DNA from: JBFLXB01 sp964570625
GTDB lineage: Bacteria > Nitrospirota > Nitrospiria > 2-01-FULL-66-17
Assembly: GCA_964570625.1 (NCBI GenBank)
Contig: CAZMYW010000019.1
Span: 12,112 to 76,111, forward strand
Direction: 5' to 3'
Length of the DNA stretch: 64,000 nt
Numbering within the stretch: position 1 is the first letter of the stretch; each line of letters begins with the position of its first letter. The notes under the pieces are model-generated. The model was given only the letters and a program-made list of their open reading frames with translations, searched no databases and was not told the origin of the DNA. Shown here in pieces: positions 1-8,235 of the stretch. The translations under genes were made by a program, and so were the position numbers.

Positions 1-213
1 CGCCGCATCATCGAAGCGGTCGGCGCCCGGCTGGGTCTGGCCGGTGAGCGCGTGGTGGTCAACCTCGAACGCGTCGGCAATACCTCCGCGGCGTCGATTC
101 CCATCGCCCTGGATGAACTCGTCCGGGCGGGTCGCGTCTCCCCCGACCATCTCTTGCTGTTCGCCGCATTCGGCGCTGGACTGACGTGGGGATCTGCGAT
201 CGTACGGTGGTAA
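1..213 (+). CDS. fabH: 3-oxoacyl-ACP synthase III, C-terminal part
   Basis: Seventy codons are open from the window edge to TAA; the 5' part lies outside. FabH condenses acetyl-CoA with malonyl-ACP to start fatty-acid synthesis. The fragment carries the GNTSAAS block, which holds the active-site Asn, and the C-terminal GAGLTWG motif. The catalytic His motif would sit immediately before the first visible residue. fabD follows 81 bp downstream in the same direction, the usual fab cluster order. The identification is firm although only the last fifth of the protein is visible. Confidence 0.95.
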   Translation, partial: RRIIEAVGARLGLAGERVVVNLERVGNTSAASIPIALDELVRAGRVSPDHLLLFAAFGAGLTWGSAIVRW

Positions 214-294
214 ATCTGCCGTCCGTAAGCTTGACAAGCGAAGAGGTTTTCAGCAATATCAGGCCACTGTTTTCCATGGAACACTAATCCGACC

Positions 295-1260
295 GTGACG
301 GCACTCCCAAAGATCGCGTGGCTGTTTCCCGGCCAGGGCTCCCAGGCCATCGGCATGGGAAAGGCTCTGTACGAGCACTGCCCCGAAGCCAAACTGGTCT
401 ATGCCGAAGCCGCGGAAGCGCTCGGGTGGGACGTGGCGGGGATTTCGTTCAACGGTCCCGAGGAAGCACTCAACCGCACCGCGGTCACTCAGCCCGCGCT
501 GCTCACCGCAAGTGTGGCGGCCTGGCGTGTCTTGAGCCGCAAGCCCACCGCTGCGGCATTCGTCGCCGGACACAGCCTGGGAGAATATACGGCGTTGGTG
601 TGTGCCGGAGCGGTTCCCTTCGCTGAAGCCGTTCGGCTGGTCCATCAACGAGGCCGGTATATGCAGGAGGCGGTGCCGGAAGGGACGGGAGCGATGACGG
701 CCGTGCTCGGTCTCGATCGGGAGGCCGTCCTCGCGGTGTGCCGAGAAGCGTCGGCACTCGGCGTGGTGGAACCGGCCAACTTCAACGCGCCGGGCCAGAT
801 CGTCGTGTCCGGTGAACGTCGAGCCGTCGAACGAGCGGCGGAACTCGCCGGGGCTGCGGGTGCCAAACGGGTGGTGTCGCTGCCGGTCAGCGTTCCCTCG
901 CACTGCCGGCTGATGCGCCAGGCGGCTCAACGGCTGGAATCGGATTTGCGACACGCGACGTGGACCGCGCCCGCCGTCTCGGTGGTCACCAATGTGGACG
1001 CCACACCGATCGCGTCGCGCGATGCGATCGTGCCGGCCCTGGTCCGACAGCTCTCTTCTCCGGTGTTGTGGGAGGACTCGGTTCGATTCATCCTCCGTCA
1101 GGGAGTGACCACGTTCATCGAGGTGGGACCCGGCCGCGTGTTGTCCGGGTTGACGAAAAAGATCGAACGTTCGGCACGCACACTGCAAGCCGACTCGCCG
1201 GACACGATCGAGGCCGCGTGGGCCGAGATCGAGCGTGTCGAAGTTGGAGCCTCGTCGTGA
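295..1260 (+). CDS. fabD: malonyl-CoA:ACP transacylase
   Basis: A 321-residue protein of normal family length starting at GTG. It transfers malonate from CoA to holo-ACP to supply the elongation cycle. GQGSQ lies at residues 13-17. GHSLGEY lies at 92-98, with nucleophile Ser94. PSHCRLM supplies the catalytic His at about 203. Its TGA overlaps the GTG of fabG, so the two are translationally coupled. Confidence 0.97.
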   Translation: MTALPKIAWLFPGQGSQAIGMGKALYEHCPEAKLVYAEAAEALGWDVAGISFNGPEEALNRTAVTQPALLTASVAAWRVLSRKPTAAAFVAGHSLGEYTALVCAGAVPFAEAVRLVHQRGRYMQEAVPEGTGAMTAVLGLDREAVLAVCREASALGVVEPANFNAPGQIVVSGERRAVERAAELAGAAGAKRVVSLPVSVPSHCRLMRQAAQRLESDLRHATWTAPAVSVVTNVDATPIASRDAIVPALVRQLSSPVLWEDSVRFILRQGVTTFIEVGPGRVLSGLTKKIERSARTLQADSPDTIEAAWAEIERVEVGASS

Positions 1261-2030
1261 GCGACGCGACGCCGACCCTGATGCCGTTTAACGCCTCAAG
1301 TCTGGCCGACCGTGTGGCATTGGTCACCGGTGCCGCGCAGGGCATCGGATGGTCGATCGCGCGACAACTCGCCGGGTGCGGGGCGTCGGTGGTCCTCGCC
1401 GACGTCGACGCCGACAAGGCGCAGGAGGCGGCCAAAACGCTCGGCAAACGGACCTTGGGCCTGGCGATGAACGTGACGAGCAGCGAGGCGGTCGCCGCCG
1501 GCATCGAGCGCGTGATGGCGGAGTTCGGTCGGCTCGACGTGTTGGTCAACAATGCGGGAATCACCCGCGACGGCCTGCTGATCCGGATGAAGGATGAGGA
1601 CTGGGATCGCGTCATGGACGTCAATCTCAACGGGACGTTCCGCTGTACCAAGGCCGCGCTGGGGGTCATGATCAAACAACGACGCGGGCGGATCATTAGT
1701 ATCGCGTCGGTGGTCGGCGTCATGGGCAACGCGGGGCAGGCCAACTACGCCGCCTCCAAGGCCGCCATCATCGGGTTTACCAAAAGCGTCGCGCGCGAGT
1801 ACGCGAACCGCGGCATCACGGCCAACGCGGTGGCGCCAGGTTTCATCAAGACCGCCATGACCGACCAGTTGTCCGAAGAGGTTCAGACGCGGCTGCGCGA
1901 ACAGATTCCGTTGGCGAGGCTCGGCACACCGGAGGACGTGGCCCACGCCGTGACCTTCTTGGCGTCCGACGCAGCGGCATACATCACGGGGCAAGTCGTC
2001 CACGTCAACGGTGGGATGTGGATGGGGTAG
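1257..2030 (+). CDS. fabG: 3-oxoacyl-ACP reductase
   Basis: An NADPH-dependent SDR that reduces 3-oxoacyl-ACP in fatty-acid elongation. With the GTG at 1257 it has 257 residues. TGAAQGIG (24-31) binds the cofactor, NNAG is at 98-101, and Ser151/Tyr164/Lys168 form the catalytic set. I chose 1257 because GGAG lies 7 nt upstream and the codon overlaps the fabD stop as GTGA. ATG at 1281 (249 aa) is the alternative and would match the usual FabG length more closely. Confidence 0.95.
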   Translation: MSDATPTLMPFNASSLADRVALVTGAAQGIGWSIARQLAGCGASVVLADVDADKAQEAAKTLGKRTLGLAMNVTSSEAVAAGIERVMAEFGRLDVLVNNAGITRDGLLIRMKDEDWDRVMDVNLNGTFRCTKAALGVMIKQRRGRIISIASVVGVMGNAGQANYAASKAAIIGFTKSVAREYANRGITANAVAPGFIKTAMTDQLSEEVQTRLREQIPLARLGTPEDVAHAVTFLASDAAAYITGQVVHVNGGMWMG

Positions 2031-2110
2031 CCCGTCCCTGACGGTCCGCGGACGTCGGACCGTCAGTCACCGACATCACGGGACAGAGAGAACAGGAGGT
2101 GTGAGAGAGT

Positions 2111-2341
2111 ATGGGTGCTGAGGATCGCGTCAAAAAAATCATCACCGAGCAACTAGGAGTCGACGAAGAGGACGTCACGCCCGAAGCCAACTTCGTGGAG
2201 GATCTCGGCGCGGACTCGCTCGACACCGTCGAGCTGGTCATGGCGTTTGAAGAGGAATTCGGCATCGAAATTCCTGATGAGGATGCCGAAAAGATCCTGA
2301 CCGTCCAGCAAGCCGTCGATTATATCAACGAAAAACTCTAA
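2111..2341 (+). CDS. acpP: acyl carrier protein
   Basis: A 76-residue acidic protein carrying the phosphopantetheine attachment motif GADSLD, with Ser36 as the modified serine. It carries acyl chains between Fab enzymes in the cytoplasm. A strong AGGAGGTG Shine-Dalgarno precedes the ATG, as expected for a very abundant protein. fabF follows after 6 bp. Confidence 0.98.
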   Translation: MGAEDRVKKIITEQLGVDEEDVTPEANFVEDLGADSLDTVELVMAFEEEFGIEIPDEDAEKILTVQQAVDYINEKL

Positions 2342-2347
2342 GTCTCG

Positions 2348-3583
2348 ATGACCCGTCGCGTCGTCATAACGGGGTTGGGCCTCATTACGCCTTTAGGCCT
2401 CACCGTGGAAGACACGTGGACGGCGCTCTGCGAGGGTCGTTCCGGCATCGGGCCGATCACACGCTTCGACACCACCGATTTCCCCGTCACCATTGCGGGC
2501 GAGGTCAAAGGGTTCGATCCCGCCAAGTACGTCGAAAAAAAAGACGTCAAGAAGATGGACACGTTTATCCACTACGCCTGTGCAGCCGGACAGGCGGCGT
2601 TTGCCGACGCGGGCCTGCGGATGGAACTTGTCGGCCCGGAACGCGTGGGGGTGTACATCGGATCGGGCATCGGGGGGCTGCAGGCGATCGAAGAGTGGCA
2701 CGACGTCTTGCGAGAAAAGGGACCCAAGCGCATTACGCCATTTTTTATCCCGATGTCCATCATCAACATGGCGTCGGGACAACTCGCGATCCTGCTCGGC
2801 GCCAAAGGCCCTAACTCTGCGGCAGTTACCGCGTGTGCCACCGGCAACCATTGCATCGGAGACGCGTTTCGTCTGGTCCAGCGCGGGGACGCCGACGTCA
2901 TGATCGCAGGAGGCACTGAAGCCGCGATTACCCCGCTCGGCGTGGCCGGCTTCGCGGCCTCGCGGGCGTTGTCCACGCGAAACGACGATCCCACCCACGC
3001 CTCCCGGCCTTTCGATCGGGACCGCGACGGATTTGTCATCGGCGAGGGAGCCGGAGTCGTGGTGCTCGAGATCCTGGAGTCGGCCCGCCGGCGCAACGCC
3101 AACATCTACGCGGAGATCGTCGGGTACGGCGCCTCCGCGGACGCCTACCACATCACGGCTCCACCCGATGACGGTGAAGGCGCGGTGCGGTGTATGCGCA
3201 CCGCCTTGAGCGACGCGGATACCAAACCCAACGAGGTCGGGTATATCAACGCACACGCCACGTCGACCATGGCGGACGCCATCGAGACCCGCGCGATCAA
3301 GACGGTCTTCGGTTCCACGACCACGGTTGCGGTCAGTTCGACCAAATCCATGACCGGACACTTGTTGGGCGCGGCCGGCGGGATCGAAGCGGTCTTCTCC
3401 ATTTTGGCGATCCAGCGGGAAATCCTGCCCCCGACCATCAATCTGGAACACCCCGACCCGGCATGCGATTTGGACTACGTGCCCAACACGGCGCGTCGCA
3501 CGAGGGTGGAGGTCGCGATGTCCAACTCCTTCGGTTTTGGCGGGGTCAATGCGTGTCTGGTCTTCCGCCGCTTCAACGGCTAG
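2348..3583 (+). CDS. fabF: 3-oxoacyl-ACP synthase II
   Basis: A 411-residue beta-ketoacyl-ACP synthase that elongates acyl-ACP with malonyl-ACP. Nucleophile Cys163 sits in TACATGNHCIG. The two active-site histidines are in NAHATST (about 303) and TKSMTGHLLGA (about 340). Length and motif spacing match FabF. It closes the fabH-D-G-acpP-fabF cluster; rnc follows about 200 bp later. Confidence 0.97.
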   Translation: MTRRVVITGLGLITPLGLTVEDTWTALCEGRSGIGPITRFDTTDFPVTIAGEVKGFDPAKYVEKKDVKKMDTFIHYACAAGQAAFADAGLRMELVGPERVGVYIGSGIGGLQAIEEWHDVLREKGPKRITPFFIPMSIINMASGQLAILLGAKGPNSAAVTACATGNHCIGDAFRLVQRGDADVMIAGGTEAAITPLGVAGFAASRALSTRNDDPTHASRPFDRDRDGFVIGEGAGVVVLEILESARRRNANIYAEIVGYGASADAYHITAPPDDGEGAVRCMRTALSDADTKPNEVGYINAHATSTMADAIETRAIKTVFGSTTTVAVSSTKSMTGHLLGAAGGIEAVFSILAIQREILPPTINLEHPDPACDLDYVPNTARRTRVEVAMSNSFGFGGVNACLVFRRFNG

Positions 3584-3599
3584 AAACGCGCCTGTCCAT

Positions 3600-3764
3600 G
3601 AGCGGTCATCTGCGGCGTTGCTGCTGCGCTTCCGGTCCTCACGTACAGACTAGTACGCTCCGGTCAGGGTCTCGCGGCGCCTTGCGACCTACCTTCAAAA
3701 ATCGAAACGCCGGAAGTCCCCGAAGGGGGCATCTGACACACTCCTGAACAGGCTTTCTCAGGAG
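3600..3764 (+). repeat. structured intergenic spacer between fabF and rnc, possible dispersed repeat
   Basis: The roughly 200-bp spacer has no gene. It contains nested inverted repeats: an imperfect stem with arms CCGG and CGTAC around the loop agacta (about 3635-3666), a CCCC-gaa-GGGG hairpin near 3718, and a perfect 7-bp stem CTCCTGA/TCAGGAG at 3741-3747 and 3758-3764. It could be read-through or terminator structure for fabF. Its look recalls intergenic repeats of Nitrospira genomes, but that comparison is from memory and no second copy is in this window. Confidence 0.4.
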
Positions 3765-3781
3765 CGTATCAGCCCAACAGC

Positions 3782-4489
3782 ATGCCTACTGATTTACCCA
3801 TCGACCTTCTCGCCGATCGTCTCGGCTATCACTTCCAGACGCGGCGCCTGTTCGAAGAGGCGCTCACCCACAAGTCGTACCTGAACGAATGCCCGAGCTC
3901 CGAGCGACGAGACAATGAGCGGCTGGAGTTTCTGGGCGACGCGGTCCTCGATCTGATAGTCAGTGAACTCTTCTTGTTCCGGTTTCCAGAAGCCCCGGAG
4001 GGTGAGCTGTCGAAACTCAAGGCCAAAACAGTCAGCGAGACGGCCCTCAGTCATGTCGCTCGACGGCTCGATCTCGGCAGCGCATTGGTCCTGGGCCGGG
4101 GCGAGGAACTGACCGGAGGGCGGGATAAACCCTCGCTCTTGGCCGACGCGCTGGAAGCGGTCATCGCCGCGGTGTACCTGGACGGAGGACTCGCCGCCGC
4201 GCGGCAGGTCGTACTCACCGCGTTTACCGATCTCTTCGACAACCTCGGGCGCTCGGACGTCGCCGACTTCAAAACCGAATTACAGGAACTGTGTCAGCGC
4301 GACTTTTCGGTGCTACCCGTGTACCGCGTGCTCCGGGAATCCGGACCCGACCACCACAAACAATTCGACGTGGAACTCTCGATCCGCGACGAGGGCTACG
4401 GTGTGGGCACGGGGCGGAGCAAGAAAGAAGCTGAACAACAGGCGGCGAGGACCGCCCTGGAACGGCTCAAACAGGCTCACCGTCCATAA
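3782..4489 (+). CDS. rnc: ribonuclease III
   Basis: A 235-residue dsRNA endonuclease that processes rRNA precursors and structured mRNAs. The RNase III signature NERLEFLGDAVLDL (45-58) carries the metal-binding acidic residues. A second catalytic region includes DALEAVIAAVY. A double-stranded-RNA-binding domain fills about 160-230, ending in GRSKKEAEQQAA. The last 13 bases overlap the convergent queC gene. Synteny after fabF is common. Confidence 0.97.
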   Translation: MPTDLPIDLLADRLGYHFQTRRLFEEALTHKSYLNECPSSERRDNERLEFLGDAVLDLIVSELFLFRFPEAPEGELSKLKAKTVSETALSHVARRLDLGSALVLGRGEELTGGRDKPSLLADALEAVIAAVYLDGGLAAARQVVLTAFTDLFDNLGRSDVADFKTELQELCQRDFSVLPVYRVLRESGPDHHKQFDVELSIRDEGYGVGTGRSKKEAEQQAARTALERLKQAHRP

Positions 4490-5163
4490 CGTGTCGGATC
4501 GCGCACCCCCGCGTCGGCAAACGCCTGTCGCCGCTCCGCGCATTTGTTGCATCGACCGCAGTGTCGACCATTCGCGGGGTGGATACAGGAGAAGGTGAGG
4601 CTCCACGGAAGGTGGCGATGTCCGGCGATCACGTCGGCTTTGTGAAAATTCCGAAACGGTGTGTGGAGGGTGATCGGCGCGTCGAGGCCTAGACGAATGG
4701 CCCGGCCCATCGCGTCGAAAAAGGCGGGGGTCGCGTCCGGAAACGGGTTGGTTTTGAGCGGGCCGAGCACCACGGCCTCCAATCCGTGAAGCGACGCGTA
4801 GACCGCGGCCTTGCTCAGCAGCAACAGGTTACGCCCGGGCAGGGACACCGCGGAGTCCGGGCTGGAGGCATCGGGCACCCCCCGCCCAGTCAGGCCCCAA
4901 TGTTTCCCGTAGAGATCCCGAACCGAGACGTCGAGCACCACCGGCGAGACCAGCCGCGCATTGCCAAGCCTCACGACCAGCTTGCGTAACCAACGAAGCT
5001 CAACGGCCTCCCACCGAAGCCCGGCGCGAACGTAGAGAGGGGTCACCAACCGGTATCGTTCCAGCGCCCACACCACCAGCGCGGCGCTCTCCACGCCGCC
5101 GCTCGCCAGGACACCGGCGCCCCCGCTGCGCGCCTCGGGCTTCGCGCCCACCCCCGCTCTCAC
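4477..5163 (-). CDS. queC: 7-cyano-7-deazaguanine synthase (QueC-like)
   Basis: A PP-loop ATPase converting 7-carboxy-7-deazaguanine to preQ0 for queuosine tRNA modification. The PP-loop is SGGVES (21-26 from the GTG at 5163). The C-terminal zinc site is SC...GRHCGRCNKC, with four cysteines. GTG at 5163 overlaps the queD TGA as GTGA and gives 228 residues, the family length; ATG at 5220 would force a 61-bp overlap. The canonical PP-loop Asp is Glu here (SGGVES instead of SGGVDS), so the substrate could differ slightly, but coupling with queD supports the call. Confidence 0.85.
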   Translation of the reverse strand: MRAGVGAKPEARSGGAGVLASGGVESAALVVWALERYRLVTPLYVRAGLRWEAVELRWLRKLVVRLGNARLVSPVVLDVSVRDLYGKHWGLTGRGVPDASSPDSAVSLPGRNLLLLSKAAVYASLHGLEAVVLGPLKTNPFPDATPAFFDAMGRAIRLGLDAPITLHTPFRNFHKADVIAGHRHLPWSLTFSCIHPANGRHCGRCNKCAERRQAFADAGVRDPTRYGR

Positions 5164-5582
5164 CCGCGGCCAGCCGGCCGCGGCCGCTCGTACGTGGCGT
5201 ACGACGTTTCGGTTTCCCACAATCGGATCTGCCGCAAGGGGAACCCGCGGGCCTCCGCAAAATCGTAGACTAGCCGCGCAATCGCTTCCGCGGTCGGGTT
5301 CTCATCCATGACGACGAACGGTTCGCGCATGCGCTGCAACACCTCGACCAGCGGATCGTCTTTCCTGAGCAACATGCGGTGATCGAGCTCTTGATCCAGC
5401 CACGTTTGTACCGCGGATTTGATCTCGCTGAAGTCATACACCATCCCGCGGTGATCGAGTCCCTCGGCTTCGAGCTCGATTTCCACCACCCCGTTGTGAC
5501 CGTGCGGCACCCGACACTTGCCGTCATAATCCATCAATCGATGGCCGTAACAAAACGTCAGTCGTTTGGTGACTTTATACAT
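5160..5582 (-). CDS. queD: 6-carboxy-5,6,7,8-tetrahydropterin synthase
   Basis: A 140-residue PTPS-family enzyme making 6-carboxytetrahydropterin, the second step to preQ0. The zinc ligands are His14 (CYGH) and His27/His29 (HGHN). Cys23 is placed as the catalytic cysteine. It is translationally coupled to queC and lies 22 bp after a pteridine-reductase-like SDR, so these three genes form a pterin/deazaguanine operon. Confidence 0.93.
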   Translation of the reverse strand: MYKVTKRLTFCYGHRLMDYDGKCRVPHGHNGVVEIELEAEGLDHRGMVYDFSEIKSAVQTWLDQELDHRMLLRKDDPLVEVLQRMREPFVVMDENPTAEAIARLVYDFAEARGFPLRQIRLWETETSYATYERPRPAGRG

Positions 5583-5604
5583 ACAGCGTTAGCTCCGAAT
5601 GCCG

Positions 5605-6342
5605 TTACGATGCAATGAACCGACCGCCGTCGATCAGATACGTCCCCCCGGTCGCAAAATCGGTCCCTTCGATCAGAAAGAGCACGATCTGCACAATGTC
5701 CTCCGGCGAACCGATGCGTTTCAGCGGTGTGGCGCGGACGACCCGCTCCCGTTCACCCTCGTCCATATCTTCGGGCAACAGAATCGGTCCCGGCGCAATG
5801 CAATTGACCTGGACGGCGGGGGCGAGCTCCTGGGCCAGCGCCTGTGTCAGCGCGATCACCCCCGCTTTGGAGACGCAGTACGGCAGGTACTCCGGGTACG
5901 GACGCATCCCCGCCCAGTCGGCGAAGTTGATGATTTTTCCGTCACCTCGGGCGCGCATGTGGTCCGCCACCGCTTTGGCGCATAAAAAACTGCCCTTCAG
6001 ATTGATCGCGAGCGTGAGATCCCATTCGCTCTCCGTCACTTGAGCGAACGGGGTTTTGAAGTACACCGCGGCGTTGTTGATCAACACGTCGATCCGCCCG
6101 AACCGCTCCAGCGCGCTCGCCGTCAGACGTTGCACGTCGGCGGCCACGGACACGTCGCCCTGCACCGCGAGCGCCTCGACCCCGATCTGTTTCAACTCAC
6201 GGACCACCGCTTGGGCGTCGGCGCTCGAATAGCGATAGTTGATGACCAGGTTGGCGCCGCGATGAGCCAGCGCCCGCGCCAGATGGCTCCCGATCCGCTT
6301 GGCTCCCCCGGTAATCAACACGGTCCGGTGGTCGAGGCGCAT
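5605..6342 (-). CDS. SDR oxidoreductase, pteridine reductase (PTR1/FolM)-like
   Basis: A 245-residue short-chain dehydrogenase. TGGAKRIG (11-18) is the TGxxxRxG cofactor loop typical of pteridine reductases, NNAA follows, and the catalytic pair is YCVSK. An Asp (FADWAG) occupies the usual Ser region, as in PTR1. Linkage to queD suggests reduction of a pterin or dihydrofolate substrate. The start at 6342 is chosen because a TTGACA-17-TAAGAT promoter (6379-6351) places transcription initiation almost at this ATG; a TTG at 6363 would lie inside the promoter. A generic SDR role cannot be excluded. Confidence 0.75.
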   Translation of the reverse strand: MRLDHRTVLITGGAKRIGSHLARALAHRGANLVINYRYSSADAQAVVRELKQIGVEALAVQGDVSVAADVQRLTASALERFGRIDVLINNAAVYFKTPFAQVTESEWDLTLAINLKGSFLCAKAVADHMRARGDGKIINFADWAGMRPYPEYLPYCVSKAGVIALTQALAQELAPAVQVNCIAPGPILLPEDMDEGERERVVRATPLKRIGSPEDIVQIVLFLIEGTDFATGGTYLIDGGRFIAS

Positions 6343-6350
6343 AGGCAGCG

Positions 6351-6379
6351 ATCTTAAAGACAAGCCCTCGAGGTGTCAA
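6351..6379 (-). promoter_or_regulatory. sigma70-type promoter, near-leaderless
   Basis: Read on the minus strand: -35 TTGACA (6379-6374), 17-bp spacer, -10 TAAGAT (6356-6351). The ATG of the SDR gene at 6342 begins 8 nt after the -10 box, so the transcript would have essentially no 5' leader. No Shine-Dalgarno is visible before that ATG. Confidence 0.6.
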
Positions 6380-6471
6380 CCCGCATGGGTACGCAGACTC
6401 GCCTGGGCACCCACATCCAGATAGCGCCTTCGCTTTCAACGCGAGTAAAAGTTCCGTTCGCATTGGCTCGA

Positions 6472-6493
6472 AAATGGCGTATTGACGCCATTT
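6472..6493. promoter_or_regulatory. perfect 9-bp inverted repeat, candidate operator
   Basis: AAATGGCGT-attg-ACGCCATTT has arms at 6472-6480 and 6485-6493. It lies between the divergent SDR and purM genes, 7 bp upstream of the purM -35 box. There is no T-run, so an operator is more likely than a terminator. The binding protein is unknown. Confidence 0.5.
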
Positions 6494-6500
6494 GCTAAAA

Positions 6501-6529
6501 TTGATCTTTTGGGGATGTTCTTGTATCAT
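6501..6529 (+). promoter_or_regulatory. purM promoter
   Basis: -35 TTGATC (6501-6506), 17-bp spacer, -10 TATCAT (6524-6529). The predicted start of transcription near 6536 lies about 20 nt before the GTG chosen for purM. This argues against the longer reading from 6482. Confidence 0.6.
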
Positions 6530-6556
6530 GCCTCCTGCGCAGGGCAGCCCCCACTC

Positions 6557-7588
6557 GTGACCAAGCAAACCTACCGCAACGCCGGCGTGGATATCGAGGC
6601 CGGCAACCGTGTCGTCGAACTGATCAAACCCCTTGTCAAAGCCACATTTCGTCCCGAGGTACTCACCGATCTGGGCGGATTCGCGGGCTTGTTCCGACTC
6701 GACGCGGGCCGTTATCAGGAGCCGGTGTTGGTCTCCGGAACCGACGGGGTGGGAACCAAGCTTAAGATCGCTCACCTCATGCGACGCCACGACACCATCG
6801 GGGTTGATCTGGTGGCGATGTGTGTGAACGATATCGTGGTCTGCGGCGCAGAACCGCTGTTTTTTCTGGACTATTTCGCCACCGGGAAACTCAACCCGGA
6901 ACACGCGCGCGATGTCATCGCCGGGATCGCCGACGGGTGTCGCCAGGCCGGGTGCGCCCTGATCGGCGGTGAAACCGCGGAAATGCCCTCGATGTACGCG
7001 GAAGGCGACTATGACCTTGCGGGGTTTGCGGTCGGCGTGGTCGACCGGCCGCTGATCATCGACGGACGCTCGATTGTGCCCGGCGACGTGGTGGTCGGAC
7101 TAGCTTCGAGCGGGCTGCACAGCAACGGGTACTCCCTCGTCCGCAAGCTATTGTTCGAGGTCGAGGGCCTGGCGGTGGACGATCGCCTCCCGGAGCTGGG
7201 CGAGCCGCTCGGCGCGGTCCTGTTGAAGCCCACTCGGATCTACGCCAAAACGGTTCTGGCCCTGATGCGAACCACGACACTCAAGGGGATCGCGCACATC
7301 ACCGGCGGCGGGATCACGGAAAACCTTCCCCGAATTCTGCCGGAGGGGTGCGCCGCCGTGATCGAACGCGGGGCGTGGGCTCCGCACGCCATCTTCTCCG
7401 TCCTGCAGTCCCGAGGGGCCATCTCCGACGACGAGATGCTCCGGACCTTTAACATGGGGCTCGGCCTGCTGCTCGTGGTCGGCGCGGACAAGGCCGAATC
7501 CGTGCGGTCCGCCGCCGAAGCGCTGGGGGAACGAGCGTTCATCGTGGGGAAAATTGAATCTGGAGACCCATCGGTTCGTTATGCCTAA
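6557..7588 (+). CDS. purM: phosphoribosylformylglycinamidine cyclo-ligase (AIR synthetase)
   Basis: A 343-residue ATP-dependent enzyme forming aminoimidazole ribotide from FGAM in purine synthesis. The N-terminus TKQTYRNAGVDIEAGNRVVE is the classic PurM opening. Further blocks are SGTDGVGTKL, GVDLVAMCVND and GGETAEMPSMY. The GTG at 6557 gives the normal family length and lies downstream of the promoter at 6501-6529. The reading can be extended to 6482, but that segment is not PurM-like. It overlaps purN by 8 bp. Confidence 0.96.
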   Translation: MTKQTYRNAGVDIEAGNRVVELIKPLVKATFRPEVLTDLGGFAGLFRLDAGRYQEPVLVSGTDGVGTKLKIAHLMRRHDTIGVDLVAMCVNDIVVCGAEPLFFLDYFATGKLNPEHARDVIAGIADGCRQAGCALIGGETAEMPSMYAEGDYDLAGFAVGVVDRPLIIDGRSIVPGDVVVGLASSGLHSNGYSLVRKLLFEVEGLAVDDRLPELGEPLGAVLLKPTRIYAKTVLALMRTTTLKGIAHITGGGITENLPRILPEGCAAVIERGAWAPHAIFSVLQSRGAISDDEMLRTFNMGLGLLLVVGADKAESVRSAAEALGERAFIVGKIESGDPSVRYA

Positions 7589-8231
7589 CCGAACTATCGC
7601 GCTCGGCGTCCTGGCTTCGGGACGCGGCAGTAATCTCCATGCGATCCTGGACGCGATCGCGGCCGGACGCCTCGACGCCAAGGTCGCGGTCGTGCTCAGC
7701 GACCGCGAAGACTCCCCGGCACTCGAACGGGCGCGGGCAGCCGGCCTCCCGTCCAGGTTCTTCGACCCCAAAACGTTTCCGAACCGCGAAGCGCACGATA
7801 CCGGCCTGGCCCAGTTCCTGAAGAACGCCGGCGTGGACGTGGTGGTATTGGCCGGCTATATGCGTATCGTGACGCGCGAATTGCTGTCCGCGTTTCCAGA
7901 CCGAATTATCAACGTACATCCCTCCTTGCTGCCCGCGTTTCCGGGGATGCGCTCGCAGCGACAGGCCGTGGACTATGGGGTGAAACTCTCGGGATGCACG
8001 GTGCATTTTGTCACCGAACGCGTCGACGATGGCGCGATCATCTTACAAGCCGCGGTTTCGGTGCACGACGACGACACCGACGCGTCGCTCGCCGACCGGA
8101 TCCTCGACCAAGAACACCGCCTGTTGCCGGCGGCCCTGCAACTCTACGCCGAGGGACGACTGACCCTCGTGGGGCGGCGCGTGATGATCGCGCCGCCGGT
8201 TCGATCAACGGCACATCCGACGGAGACGTGA
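7581..8231 (+). CDS. purN: phosphoribosylglycinamide formyltransferase
   Basis: A 216-residue enzyme using 10-formyl-THF to formylate GAR. The N-terminal phosphate loop is ASGRGSN. The catalytic residues Asn111 and His113 are in INVHPSLLPAFPG, and Asp149 is in TERVDDGAIILQ. The ATG at 7581 overlaps the end of purM, so the pair is one operon. Purine genes transcribed beside folate/pterin genes are metabolically consistent. Confidence 0.96.
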   Translation: MPNRTIALGVLASGRGSNLHAILDAIAAGRLDAKVAVVLSDREDSPALERARAAGLPSRFFDPKTFPNREAHDTGLAQFLKNAGVDVVVLAGYMRIVTRELLSAFPDRIINVHPSLLPAFPGMRSQRQAVDYGVKLSGCTVHFVTERVDDGAIILQAAVSVHDDDTDASLADRILDQEHRLLPAALQLYAEGRLTLVGRRVMIAPPVRSTAHPTET

Positions 8232-8235
8232 CGCC

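Noticed and set aside
6482..6556. N-terminal extension of PurM
   Set aside because: It overlaps the promoter and does not resemble PurM; the family sequence begins at the GTG at 6557.
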